The translations under genes were made by a program, and so were the position numbers. Of a stretch of 57,881 nt of DNA, positions 42,534 through 49,986 are shown in pieces. The notes beneath the pieces are model-generated. The model searched no databases. It worked only from the letters and a program-made list of their open reading frames with translations, and was not told the DNA's origin. Origin of the DNA: an uncultured Verrucomicrobia subdivision 3 bacterium (GTDB lineage Bacteria; Verrucomicrobiota; Verrucomicrobiia; Limisphaerales; UBA11358); NCBI GenBank assembly GCA_903872345.1, contig CAIQKM010000051.1, positions 1-57,881 of the forward strand. Reading direction: 5' to 3'. The number at the start of each line of letters is the position of its first letter. Within the stretch, counting starts at the first letter, position 1.

Positions 42534-44327
42534 TTAAGCCTGGGGATTCGCCGGCGGAACGGATTCCACTGCCGGAGCCGCTTCCGCCACCGGGGCGACC
42601 TCAGCAACGGGCGCAGTTTCCACGACCGGGGCGGGCGCTTCCGTCGGCGTGGCCGCCACGGCTTCCGCCGGGATGCTCACTTCGACTTCCGTTTCCACTG
42701 CGGTTTCGGCCGTCACTTCAGCCTTGGCGGCACCGGCATTCGCCGGCTTGGCGGCGGGAGCCTTCGGCTCTTTCACCGGCCGGGGCGCGGGCTTCTTGGC
42801 GGTTTCCATGTGGCCGTTGGCAAATTCCAACACGTGACCCTGATGAATGAGCCAGTGCAAATCACTGATGATCGCCGTCTGCTCGGGCGTGACTTCCGGC
42901 TGCGCGGGCGCAGCGGGCTTGGCCGGTTCCGTCGCCGGCGCGGCGGCGGTTTCGCCTTCCGCCACCGGGGCGGGCGCGGCCACGGCCGGCGCCGGAGCGG
43001 CGGGCGTGATGATCAGCGGAGCGGCCTTGGGCGTGGGCGCCAGGGCTTCCACCAATTTTTTGCGCGTACACTTGGTGTTCAGGTTGATGAACTCCACGAT
43101 GCGGCGGATATTTTCGGACACGGGCGAACTTTCCACGTCCAGGAAGGAAGGACGGGCGACGCTCACGTGCGTGACGGTCTTGTTCACCTTGAAGAACTGC
43201 AGGCCGTAATGGGCGAACTGCTGGCTCAGCTTGGTGGCGATGGGCAGCGGGAAATGGCGCTGGCTTTCCCATTCCTGACGGATCAGGCGCTGCAGGCCGC
43301 TGCAACGCAGCGTGCGGCTGGCGGGTCCGGCAATGATGAGCGTTTCCACCGGCTTGATGATCGCATCCTTGTGCGTGGCGCGGAAATGCTGCTCCACTTC
43401 CTCCATGCTGGCGAGCTTGAGCGGCTCGGGCACGTTGAGGCACTGGTATTCCGTCTTGAAACTCTGTTCTTCCACCCACTGCTTCACCACCGCCTCGTCT
43501 TTGACGATCTTGACGCGGGCCTTGAACATGTCAAACGGCATGCGCGAAAACTTGTCGGCATGGAGCTTGTGCAACTGGTTCTGGTAATCGTGATAATTCG
43601 GCGGACCGAGGATCACGCCGCTCATGCCGCACTGGGCCACGAACGTGTAGGTGCCCTTCGGCGGCTCGGTGGCAATGCGTTCGGCCTGATAGAAGGTGGC
43701 AAAATGCGTTTTCAACGCGTGCGCCACGGCCTCCTCCTCGTCGGTCCACGGAGAATCATCGAGCGCGCACACGAAAATCTTGTCCACGGTGCCATCGGCC
43801 TTCTTCTTGGTGCCGAGCTGGACGGTGTAGCGTTCCGCCTTCTCCAGAATCAGCAGGGCGATCTGGAACAGGGGATACGCGCGACCGGTCATCTTGATCT
43901 GGCGCGCAAGCATTTCCACACCCTTTTCCTCGGGAATGAAAGTGACATTCAGCACCGGCAACGGGGCCAGCACCGGCGCCTCACGGCGTTCGGAATCCTG
44001 ACGGTCACCGCCACGGCGATCATCACGACGGCCGCCGCCACCAGGACGCGGACCGCCACGACCAGCGCCGCCACCGGGACCACCGGGACGCGGACCGCGG
44101 TCGCCACCGCCAAAGCCACCACGGCCGCCACCGCCGGGACCATCCCGGCGCGGGCCACGGCCTCCGGGGCCGCCCGGGCCTCCGGGCCGATCGCCGCCAC
44201 GGCGTTCCGGCCGCACACCTTCCTGGCCGGTGAATTTTTCATAACGGTTGGCCTCGGTCTTCCCCTGCGCCCAAGCGGGCTGGAACAGGTTTTCCAAGTT
44301 GAGGTCTAATTCGGTCGCGTTGCTCAT
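42534..44327 (-). CDS. RG/RGG-rich low-complexity protein, function unknown
   Basis: This 597-residue protein opens with a conserved-looking motif (ELDLNLENLFQPAWAQG). Residues about 40-115 form an Arg/Gly-rich tract with many GGR, RGG and GPGG units, like eukaryotic and some bacterial RNA-binding disordered regions. Residues about 115-435 are a folded region (VLNVTFIPEEKGVEMLARQI, FHR-like FRATHKDAIIKPVETLIIAG). The rest is Ala/Pro/Glu-rich and acidic. I know no assigned function. The arrangement suggests RNA binding or condensate formation, which is inference. It is a single-gene transcript with its own terminator. Confidence 0.75.
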   Translation of the reverse strand: MSNATELDLNLENLFQPAWAQGKTEANRYEKFTGQEGVRPERRGGDRPGGPGGPGGRGPRRDGPGGGGRGGFGGGDRGPRPGGPGGGAGRGGPRPGGGGRRDDRRGGDRQDSERREAPVLAPLPVLNVTFIPEEKGVEMLARQIKMTGRAYPLFQIALLILEKAERYTVQLGTKKKADGTVDKIFVCALDDSPWTDEEEAVAHALKTHFATFYQAERIATEPPKGTYTFVAQCGMSGVILGPPNYHDYQNQLHKLHADKFSRMPFDMFKARVKIVKDEAVVKQWVEEQSFKTEYQCLNVPEPLKLASMEEVEQHFRATHKDAIIKPVETLIIAGPASRTLRCSGLQRLIRQEWESQRHFPLPIATKLSQQFAHYGLQFFKVNKTVTHVSVARPSFLDVESSPVSENIRRIVEFINLNTKCTRKKLVEALAPTPKAAPLIITPAAPAPAVAAPAPVAEGETAAAPATEPAKPAAPAQPEVTPEQTAIISDLHWLIHQGHVLEFANGHMETAKKPAPRPVKEPKAPAAKPANAGAAKAEVTAETAVETEVEVSIPAEAVAATPTEAPAPVVETAPVAEVAPVAEAAPAVESVPPANPQA

Positions 44328-44547
44328 GTAAAAAATGCCCCGTCTGGCGGGGTTGAAAATGAGTCATATACTGGATTAACGCAGCTGGGAAATCAAGCCA
44401 TCCTTTCCCAAAGTTTGGAACCGCCGGTTTTCCAAGGCCAAACCCGCTGCCGGCAAGCGGCTTCTGAGCCTTCCTGCTTGCTCCGGCCACGTGGACAATA
44501 AGTGATTGATTCCTGAGACGATATGTTGTAGTGCTGTGGTTACCGGC

Positions 44548-46230
44548 ATGAAAAACTGTCCCCATTGCGGTGCGCCGATGGCGGAGCCTCTTAACTCCTG
44601 CCCGCAGTGCGTAAACTTAGACGAGCCACCGGCCAAAGCTCCCTCCGATCTCCGCCTGGCCGTCACTTTCTTTGTCCGGGGATTAATATTTGAATTCGCC
44701 CTTTTTACCCTTTGTCTGGTCATGCAGACCGGCCCGGGTGAACTGGCCATTCCCGCATATAATTTCTTTTTTGCCGTTCACTATCCGGTTTGGTGGTTTA
44801 CCAACCTGCTGTTTCCAAAAACTGATTTTCCCATGGTAACGCTGATTATCACCATCGCCTTCATGGGATCCATCTGGGGCTGGCTCCTCTACGAACTGGC
44901 GAAGGGAAGGAAATGGCTGCTGCAACGGTTCCATTTGAGCGCGCATAACCGTTTCTTAAGCTGGCCGGCGATCATGGCTGGCGGATTGGCGATCATAGCC
45001 ACCGTTTACTTTGCCACGCTGGCGGCGGATGCCCCGGTGGCATTTACGCCGTCGCCGGAAATCCAAACCGTGGTGAATGGCAACAATGCCCTGGCGATTG
45101 ATCTCTACCGGACATTCCGGGACCGGCCGGGGAATCTGATTTTTTCACCTGCCAGCATCGCCTCGGCCCTGACCATGACCGGAATGGGCGCGCGCGGCAA
45201 AACAGCGGAGGAAATAAATGCCGTGCTCCATTTTGACCCGACCCCGGCGAAACTGTCACCCGCCTTTCAATCACTCACTTCCCGCTGGCGGCATCTCCAG
45301 CGCTGGAACCGCATCACCCTCACGGTGGCGAATGCGCTCTGGCATCAGTCGGAACACCCGTTCATTCCCGCCTATTTGGACCGGTTGCACGCGGATTTTG
45401 ACGCCCAGCTTAAGCCGGTGGATTTTCAGCATTCCCCGGTCGCCGCTCGCGAGGCCATCAACCGCTGGACCAGCGAGCAGACCCATCACAAAATCAACGG
45501 CTCGGCCGGCCCGGAAGAAATCACCCCGGACACCCGGCTGGTCCTGACCGACACGATTTATTTCAAAGGCAAATGGCGGACCCAGTTCAAAGCCTCGGCC
45601 ACCAAGCCGGCTCCGTTTTACGTTTCCACCAACGAAACTGTGACCGTGCCCATGATGTTTCAAAATGCGAGATTCAAGGTAACGCACGACGAGACATGGC
45701 CGATCCAGTTGCTGGAATTGCCCTATGCCGGCCAGGACCTTTCGCTGGTGATTCTGCTGCCCGGCAGGTCTTGGGACACCGCCGCCGACCAGCAGACTGC
45801 CCTGACGGATCTGGAAGCGGATCTCACGGCCGCCAAACTCCACGATTGGCTGGCCAAACTGGATCAGACGGCACCGCTCGAAGTCAATGTCAGCCTGCCC
45901 CGGTTTACGGCCACGCAAAACTTTGAGCTCATCCCGCAATTAAAAGCATTAGGCATGATTTTGGCCTTTGGCGGAACGGCCGATTTCTCCGGCATGGACG
46001 GCACCACCAATCTCTACCTGTCGGCAGCGACTCACGAGGCCGGCATCGAAGTGAATGAATCCGGCACCGAGGCGGTGGCCATGACGAGTTTTGGCGTGAC
46101 CCGCATGGGCATACCCGAACGATTCACGGTAAATCATCCGTTTCTGTTTTTGATCCGCGACAATGCCAGCGGCTGCATCCTGTTTCTGGGCCGCATTACG
46201 AATCCCAATCTTTCCAACCCCAATCTTTGA
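44548..46230 (+). CDS. Membrane-anchored serpin with N-terminal zinc ribbon
   Basis: This 560-residue protein starts at ATG 44548 (MKNCPHCGAPMAEPLNSCP). Two CxxC pairs (CPHC, CPQC) form a short zinc ribbon. Three or so membrane helices follow (about residues 35-60, 90-112, 133-157), and then a full serpin (protease inhibitor) domain from about residue 170: NLIFSPASIASALTMTGMGARG, VLTDTIYFKGKW, and the signature FTVNHPFLFLIRD. The hinge reads ESGTEAVAMTSFG, with Gly-Thr at P15-P14 and small residues after, as in inhibitory serpins. The reactive bond probably lies near TRMG. The domain would face outward and trap serine or cysteine proteases. Confidence 0.88.
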   Translation: MKNCPHCGAPMAEPLNSCPQCVNLDEPPAKAPSDLRLAVTFFVRGLIFEFALFTLCLVMQTGPGELAIPAYNFFFAVHYPVWWFTNLLFPKTDFPMVTLIITIAFMGSIWGWLLYELAKGRKWLLQRFHLSAHNRFLSWPAIMAGGLAIIATVYFATLAADAPVAFTPSPEIQTVVNGNNALAIDLYRTFRDRPGNLIFSPASIASALTMTGMGARGKTAEEINAVLHFDPTPAKLSPAFQSLTSRWRHLQRWNRITLTVANALWHQSEHPFIPAYLDRLHADFDAQLKPVDFQHSPVAAREAINRWTSEQTHHKINGSAGPEEITPDTRLVLTDTIYFKGKWRTQFKASATKPAPFYVSTNETVTVPMMFQNARFKVTHDETWPIQLLELPYAGQDLSLVILLPGRSWDTAADQQTALTDLEADLTAAKLHDWLAKLDQTAPLEVNVSLPRFTATQNFELIPQLKALGMILAFGGTADFSGMDGTTNLYLSAATHEAGIEVNESGTEAVAMTSFGVTRMGIPERFTVNHPFLFLIRDNASGCILFLGRITNPNLSNPNL

Positions 46231-46251
46231 TTGCCACCGACCGTCGGCAGC

Positions 46252-46971
46252 CTATTCCCCCAGATTGCGGGACAACAGCGTGTTCAACCGGACCGGCGAG
46301 AGGACAATCATGGTTTTGCCTTTCACGGTGAGCAGCTTTTGGGCGCGAAATTTGGCGAGCGTGCGGGAGAAGGTTTCGCTGACCGTGCCCAACTCGGCGG
46401 CGAGAGCACGCTTGGTCATGGTGAGCTCCACCGTCACCGCCGTTTCGCTGTGGCGATCCGGGCAGCGCTTGACCAGCCAGTTGGCCAGGCGGGTTTCCAC
46501 ATCCTTGACCGTCAGGTCCTCAATCTGCCCCACCAGCACGCGCAAATGACTGCTCATCGAGCCGAGCATGCGGAGCGCTAGTTCCGGCCGCTGCCGGAGC
46601 AGGGCCAGAATGCCGGCCTTTTGCACGAGCAACACTTGCGTGGCCTCCTGCGCCCGGGCCTCGGCCGGATATCCGGTGGGCGCCGCCAGCGCCACCTCGG
46701 CAAAGGAATCGCCCGTGCGAAAAACGTGGATGGTCTGCTCCTTGCCGGCGGCGGTCACGCGATGGATGTTCACGGCCCCGCGCTGCACAATATAAAATCC
46801 CTGCGCCGGGTCGCCTTCATGAAAGAGGTATTCGTCCTTGGCCAGGGAACGGCCCACCGTCACGTCCGCAATGTTCTCGAGGTCGCCCGGCGGCAGCCCG
46901 GCAAATAGCTGGCAACTCCGCAACGTGTTGATGATGACCGTGCGTTTGAGATCAGCCAGGGGAATGCTCAT
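46252..46971 (-). CDS. Crp/Fnr-family transcription regulator (DNR/NnrR-like)
   Basis: This 239-residue regulator has an N-terminal cyclic-nucleotide-binding-fold sensor (GLPPGDLENIADV, KDEYLFHEGDPAQGFYIVQRG), a dimer helix and a C-terminal winged helix. Its recognition helix TVSETFSRTLAKF has the Glu-xx-Ser-Arg pattern of Fnr-type proteins that read TTGA half-sites. It lacks the N-terminal cysteine cluster of Fnr, so it fits the DNR/NnrR class that senses nitric oxide through haem. It is probably last in an operon with the DUF2249 and DGC genes. Matching TTGAC boxes occur at three nearby promoters, so it likely controls them, including its own. Confidence 0.88.
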   Translation of the reverse strand: MSIPLADLKRTVIINTLRSCQLFAGLPPGDLENIADVTVGRSLAKDEYLFHEGDPAQGFYIVQRGAVNIHRVTAAGKEQTIHVFRTGDSFAEVALAAPTGYPAEARAQEATQVLLVQKAGILALLRQRPELALRMLGSMSSHLRVLVGQIEDLTVKDVETRLANWLVKRCPDRHSETAVTVELTMTKRALAAELGTVSETFSRTLAKFRAQKLLTVKGKTMIVLSPVRLNTLLSRNLGE

Positions 46972-46980
46972 GCCGCCAGT

Positions 46981-47229
46981 TCAAACCACTTCGTGCCAAA
47001 AGTAAATGATCCAATCGGCGCCGCCGCCCTTTTCCACCTTGGAGGCAAAACCTTCGCCCTGCAACTTTTCAATGAGCGGCGAAGGCAAAAAGGGGGCCAC
47101 GAGGATCAACCCTTCATCCGGTTTCAGCGCATCCACGCGCCGGCGAATTTCCGGGTACGGCTCCGTGCCGCTCCGGAGCAGCTCCCGCACGTCAAATCGT
47201 TTGAACCGGCTGATGGGTGGCATGGGCAT
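46981..47229 (-). CDS. DUF2249-domain protein (first copy)
   Basis: This protein of about 82 residues starts at ATG 47229 or 47223 (MPMPPISRFKRFDVREL). It contains the DUF2249 core: DVRELLRSGTEPYPEIRRRVDALKPDEG, followed by LVAPFLPSPLIEKL and a C-terminal YFWHEV strand. This is a small TusA/SirA-like fold, often found with nitrogen-oxide genes. It is 57 bp downstream of the DGC gene and 9 bp upstream of the Crp/Fnr gene, so the three form an operon. Confidence 0.8.
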   Translation of the reverse strand: MPMPPISRFKRFDVRELLRSGTEPYPEIRRRVDALKPDEGLILVAPFLPSPLIEKLQGEGFASKVEKGGGADWIIYFWHEVV

Positions 47230-47286
47230 GTTGGGTGCGATTGAATGTGCCAGCAATGGCCATTCCCGGCAAATTCAATTGGCGAG

Positions 47287-47730
47287 TTACGCCCGCAAAC
47301 CGGCATCAGCCATTGACTGTTCATCCGGAATCGGGTCTGCCAGCAATTTCTCCGCCGCGGCCATGCCGGCGGCAATATTTTCCTCCGTCACCGGGCACGA
47401 CCCTTTGCGCAAACCGAGCCGGTGCAATTCCAGGTGGCTGGAAGGCTTAAAACCCGCCAGTTCCAGCGTGTGCCGGGTGCAATTCAGCGGACAGCCGTCA
47501 ATGGCCAGAATATGCTCCGCCCCGGCCGCCTTGTTCATCAGCGGCTTGACCCGGCCGCCGACACCCGCCAGACAGGACATCTCCGCCACGCCCGCGCCCG
47601 CCAGCCGGCGCGCAATCCGGTCGGCCAGTTCGCCGGCATCCGAGCAGCCGGAGCAGGCATAGACCACGGTTTTGGGTTTGATCGAAGCCTCGGCGGGCAC
47701 CCGGCGGTTGTTCAATAAATCGTTTTCCAT
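47287..47730 (-). CDS. DGC-domain putative zinc-binding protein
   Basis: This 147-residue protein has conserved cysteines in VVYACSGCSDAGELA, EMSCLAGVGG and the namesake LAIDGCPLNCTRHTL. The family (DGC domain) is thought to bind zinc and is found near nitrogen-oxide and anaerobic redox genes. Its exact role is unknown. Its promoter carries a perfect TTGAC-GTGG-GTCAA box. It is the first gene of the DGC-DUF2249-Crp/Fnr operon. Confidence 0.82.
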   Translation of the reverse strand: MENDLLNNRRVPAEASIKPKTVVYACSGCSDAGELADRIARRLAGAGVAEMSCLAGVGGRVKPLMNKAAGAEHILAIDGCPLNCTRHTLELAGFKPSSHLELHRLGLRKGSCPVTEENIAAGMAAAEKLLADPIPDEQSMADAGLRA

Positions 47731-47739
47731 AACCCGACC

Positions 47740-47781
47740 AGTCTGTCACGAGACGGCCGGGAAGTTATTGACGTGGGTCAA
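47740..47781 (-). promoter_or_regulatory. Crp/Fnr box and -10 of the DGC operon
   Basis: The perfect palindrome TTGAC-GTGG-GTCAA lies at 47768-47781. Downstream on the minus strand, after 22 nt, comes CAGACT (47740-47745), a -10-like element that recurs in the cupin promoter. It ends 9 nt before the start codon. A class II activator position (-41.5) would place the transcript start about 3 nt ahead of the ATG. Confidence 0.7.
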
Positions 47782-47822
47782 AGGGCTCGCGCTTTGCGGT
47801 CAGCCGCAGATCGTGCGGATAT

Positions 47823-47863
47823 TTGACCTGCATCAAATCACCGCCAGCCAGTTTCGCTAAACT
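47823..47863 (+). promoter_or_regulatory. Crp/Fnr box and -10 of the YgbA-like gene
   Basis: TTGAC-CTGC-ATCAA (47823-47836) is a near-perfect Fnr-type box. It is followed after 21 nt by TAAACT (47858-47863), and 7 nt later by the ATG at 47871. Its centre lies 41.5 bp upstream of the A of that ATG, so activation at the usual class II distance predicts a leaderless mRNA. Confidence 0.7.
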
Positions 47864-47870
47864 GATCCGC

Positions 47871-48262
47871 ATGACCACGACCACCAAAACGCTGGCGGCA
47901 GGCACCACGATTCCCCGCCCCGCCAACAAGCAAAACGATCTAACCGGCCTCCGGCTGGCGCGGGAACGGCGGACCATGACCGCGATGGGCGCATTTTCTG
48001 CCGGGATAAACATGGCGCCCGCGCCGGGTTGTGCCCCGAATGCGAGGCGTTTCTCGCCTATGCCGACGTGCGGCTGGAACGCTGCCGTTTCGGCGAAGCC
48101 AAACCCACCTGCGCCAATTGTCCCGTGCATTGCTACCAGCGCGAACGGCGTGAACAGGCCCGGGACGTGATGCGTTATGCCGGCCCGCGCATGCTGTGGG
48201 AACATCCCGTAATGAGTCTGCGGCACTGGCTGGACGGTTTCCGGAAAGCGCCCCAACTGTAA
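47871..48262 (+). pseudogene. Nitrous-oxide-stimulated-promoter (YgbA-like) protein, frameshifted
   Basis: Two adjacent frames together match this family. The first frame begins at ATG 47871 (MTTTTKTLAAG) and reaches LRLARERRTMTAMG. After about 47985-47993 the family sequence continues in another frame with FCRDKHGARAGLCPECEAFL, RCRFGEAKPTCANCPVHCYQ and VMRYAGPRML to a stop at 48262. A one-base deletion joins them into a normal-length protein of about 130 residues. The promoter box is intact. This is either a recent mutation or a sequencing error. The family is induced under nitrosative stress in enterobacteria. Confidence 0.78.
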
Positions 48263-48270
48263 TCGCCAGA

Positions 48271-48306
48271 CAAAAAACAACGGAGGTCCAAGCGAACCTC
48301 CGTTGT
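48271..48306 (-). terminator. Rho-independent terminator (minus strand, possibly both)
   Basis: ACAACGGAGGT (48277-48287) pairs perfectly with ACCTCCGTTGT (48296-48306) over an 8-nt loop. A T-run follows on the minus strand, after the second DUF2249 stop at 48333. The plus-strand side also ends the YgbA-like gene but has a weaker T-tract. Confidence 0.88.
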
Positions 48307-48332
48307 CCTACCATTTTTACCGTGCAGTAAAA

Positions 48333-48632
48333 TCAATGATGACCGCAGGAACTCGCCACGGGCGCGGCGGGTTCAACCACCGGCCGGAGCTTGGTGATTT
48401 TCACCCGGAATTCCTCCGGGCCCTGCGCCAGGTGTTCCCAGGCAAACGCGTCCGGCCATTGCGCGGCAAACTGGTAGCGCAACGGCACCGGATCGTGGTC
48501 ATTCAGGATTATAAAATGGTCGCCGACCGCGAGGTCCAGCCAGGTGCGGATGATGAGGCCGTGTTTTACGGAACAGGGAATCGGGCGGACATCCATGACT
48601 TTGTCGGCGTCCAGGACAGGTTGAATTTGCAT
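48333..48632 (-). CDS. DUF2249-domain protein (second copy)
   Basis: This 99-residue protein has core MDVRPIPCSVKHGLIIRTWL, then DHFIILNDHDPVPLRYQF, and ends in a His/Cys tail SSCGHH that could bind metal. It belongs to the DUF2249 family often found near NO and nitrite genes. Its start is 3 bp from the stop of the cupin gene, so it is in the same transcript. It differs clearly from the first copy, so the two are not recent duplicates. Confidence 0.82.
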   Translation of the reverse strand: MQIQPVLDADKVMDVRPIPCSVKHGLIIRTWLDLAVGDHFIILNDHDPVPLRYQFAAQWPDAFAWEHLAQGPEEFRVKITKLRPVVEPAAPVASSCGHH

Positions 48633-48635
48633 GAT

Positions 48636-49025
48636 TTATTTATTGGTTGGATTGAGGTTTGGGTTGCGAGGAGCTGCCGCCGGCGCTTCCGCCTTGGAAA
48701 GGGTGAGCAGCATCGAAAATTGGGTAACAGCCTTCACGGCGTGCGGCAGGTTGGGCGACAGGTGCAACAAATCACCGGCCTTCAACAAGCGCGGCTTGCC
48801 CGCCAGCGAAAACTCGCACTCGCCCGTAAGAATCTGAATCAGGGCGTCCTGGGTGGATGTGTGTTCCGTCAGTTCCTGGCCGGCGGCAAAGCCAAACAGA
48901 ACCGTGCGGGTGTTGGCCGTGCGCAGGAGCGTCCGGCTGACAATGCCGTTCGGCGCAAACCGGGTTTCGTCCGCCAGCGACACGATCGCCGAAGCCCCGG
49001 CTTCCATGACAGGTTGCTCATTCAT
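48636..49025 (-). CDS. Small cupin-domain protein
   Basis: This 129-residue single-domain beta-barrel starts at ATG 49025 (MNEQPVMEAGASAIVSLAD). The cupin motifs are partial: GQELTEHTSTQDALIQILTGECEF for motif 1 and LLHLSPNLPHAVKAVT for motif 2, with His residues suited to metal binding. It follows a perfect TTGAC-N4-GTCAA promoter box and precedes a DUF2249 gene. It probably takes part in nitrogen-oxide response, for example as a small metal protein. No reaction is known. Confidence 0.82.
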   Translation of the reverse strand: MNEQPVMEAGASAIVSLADETRFAPNGIVSRTLLRTANTRTVLFGFAAGQELTEHTSTQDALIQILTGECEFSLAGKPRLLKAGDLLHLSPNLPHAVKAVTQFSMLLTLSKAEAPAAAPRNPNLNPTNK

Positions 49026-49031
49026 GCCACC

Positions 49032-49073
49032 AGTCTGCCGAAGGCGAGCACGGCACGCCTTGACGGCGGTCAA
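49032..49073 (-). promoter_or_regulatory. Crp/Fnr box and -10 of the cupin operon
   Basis: The extended palindrome CC-TTGAC-GGCG-GTCAA-GG lies at 49060-49073 plus flanks. After 22 nt comes CAGACT (49032-49037 complement), then 6 nt, then the ATG at 49025. The box centre is exactly 41.5 bp before the A of the ATG, again predicting a leaderless transcript. Confidence 0.75.
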
Positions 49074-49249
49074 GGTTTTGGGGAATTGGCTGAAACCGGC
49101 TGATGATGCAGGTCCGCTTTGGGCTAATTTGAAGTCAAAATCGGGGTAAATTCGTTAACCAGGGCGTCAGAAAAAACTCGCAAAAACAGGGTTTTACGTT
49201 ATACTTTATTCATATAAATGCAACGCCTAATGACAACCGAAAAACGGCC

Positions 49250-49924
49250 GTGGCCGACGCTCGCAGGGCGCTTGAGTCATCCGCTTACTTCACGCGTGGA
49301 GGCGGTCCGCCAGCTCCAGACCACGATGCCGATTACGCCAGTCGCTCAATCCGTGTTGAAGCAGAACAGCGGCAGCTCATCCAATGGGCCAAAGAAAACG
49401 GCAAACTAGGTTTTAGCGGACGCCTGCCACCGGAATTTGCCCGGGGCGGTGAACACCAAGTCTTTTATCAAAAAAGCACCCGCCGCTATCTCAAAGCCAC
49501 CCTGCCGGATCGCCAAAAAGGATATGGCATTGCCTTGGGTTCCAATGACCGCGGGGCTACCCCTTCGGAATATCTCGATAGGCTTGATCTTCAAAACCGG
49601 ATTTTTGGCGATGATATCTGGCTGGAGCGCATCGTGGTGAAAAATGGCAAACCCATTATCATCACCTCCCAGCCAGCAATCAAAGGCAGTTCTCCCACTC
49701 AAACCGCACTGGATGAATTGATGGGTGCAAAAGGTTATGAAAAACTGGCCAACGGCGCGTATTACGATGCACAGGCGGGATTGCTAATTTTTGACCTTTT
49801 CCCGCGTAATGCCATCCAGACAGCCAACGGGGATATTTATCCCATCGACCCGGTGATTCAGCGCATCACGCCGGAATTCGGCCAGTTCCTACGCGAAGAA
49901 CCTTATACCATCAACCTGTACTGA
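49250..49924 (+). CDS. Stand-alone polyvalent-protein-type kinase domain
   Basis: This protein of about 224 residues starts at GTG 49250 (VADARRALESS); the true start could be farther upstream. It resembles the kinase-like domain of phage and element polyvalent proteins. The motifs are GGEHQVFYQKSTRRYLKAT (Gly-rich loop and Lys), ATPSEYLDRLDLQNRIFGDD, IITSQPAIKG, IFDLFPRNAIQ (catalytic-loop-like) and YPIDPVIQRI (DFG-like Asp). These domains normally sit inside very long phage proteins. Here it is alone between a cupin operon and recA, so it may be a domesticated fragment. Confidence 0.65.
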   Translation: MADARRALESSAYFTRGGGPPAPDHDADYASRSIRVEAEQRQLIQWAKENGKLGFSGRLPPEFARGGEHQVFYQKSTRRYLKATLPDRQKGYGIALGSNDRGATPSEYLDRLDLQNRIFGDDIWLERIVVKNGKPIIITSQPAIKGSSPTQTALDELMGAKGYEKLANGAYYDAQAGLLIFDLFPRNAIQTANGDIYPIDPVIQRITPEFGQFLREEPYTINLY

Positions 49925-49986
49925 GGACGGACTGATTTCAGGCTACGCCACAGTTCAAACTCTGGCGCAACCCCAAATCCCTCGCC

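Noticed and set aside
42486..44309. Antisense frame across the RG-rich gene (about 607 codons)
   Set aside because: It is His/Arg/Gly-rich, mirrors the repetitive Gly/Ala coding sequence, and overlaps the terminator at 42477-42507.
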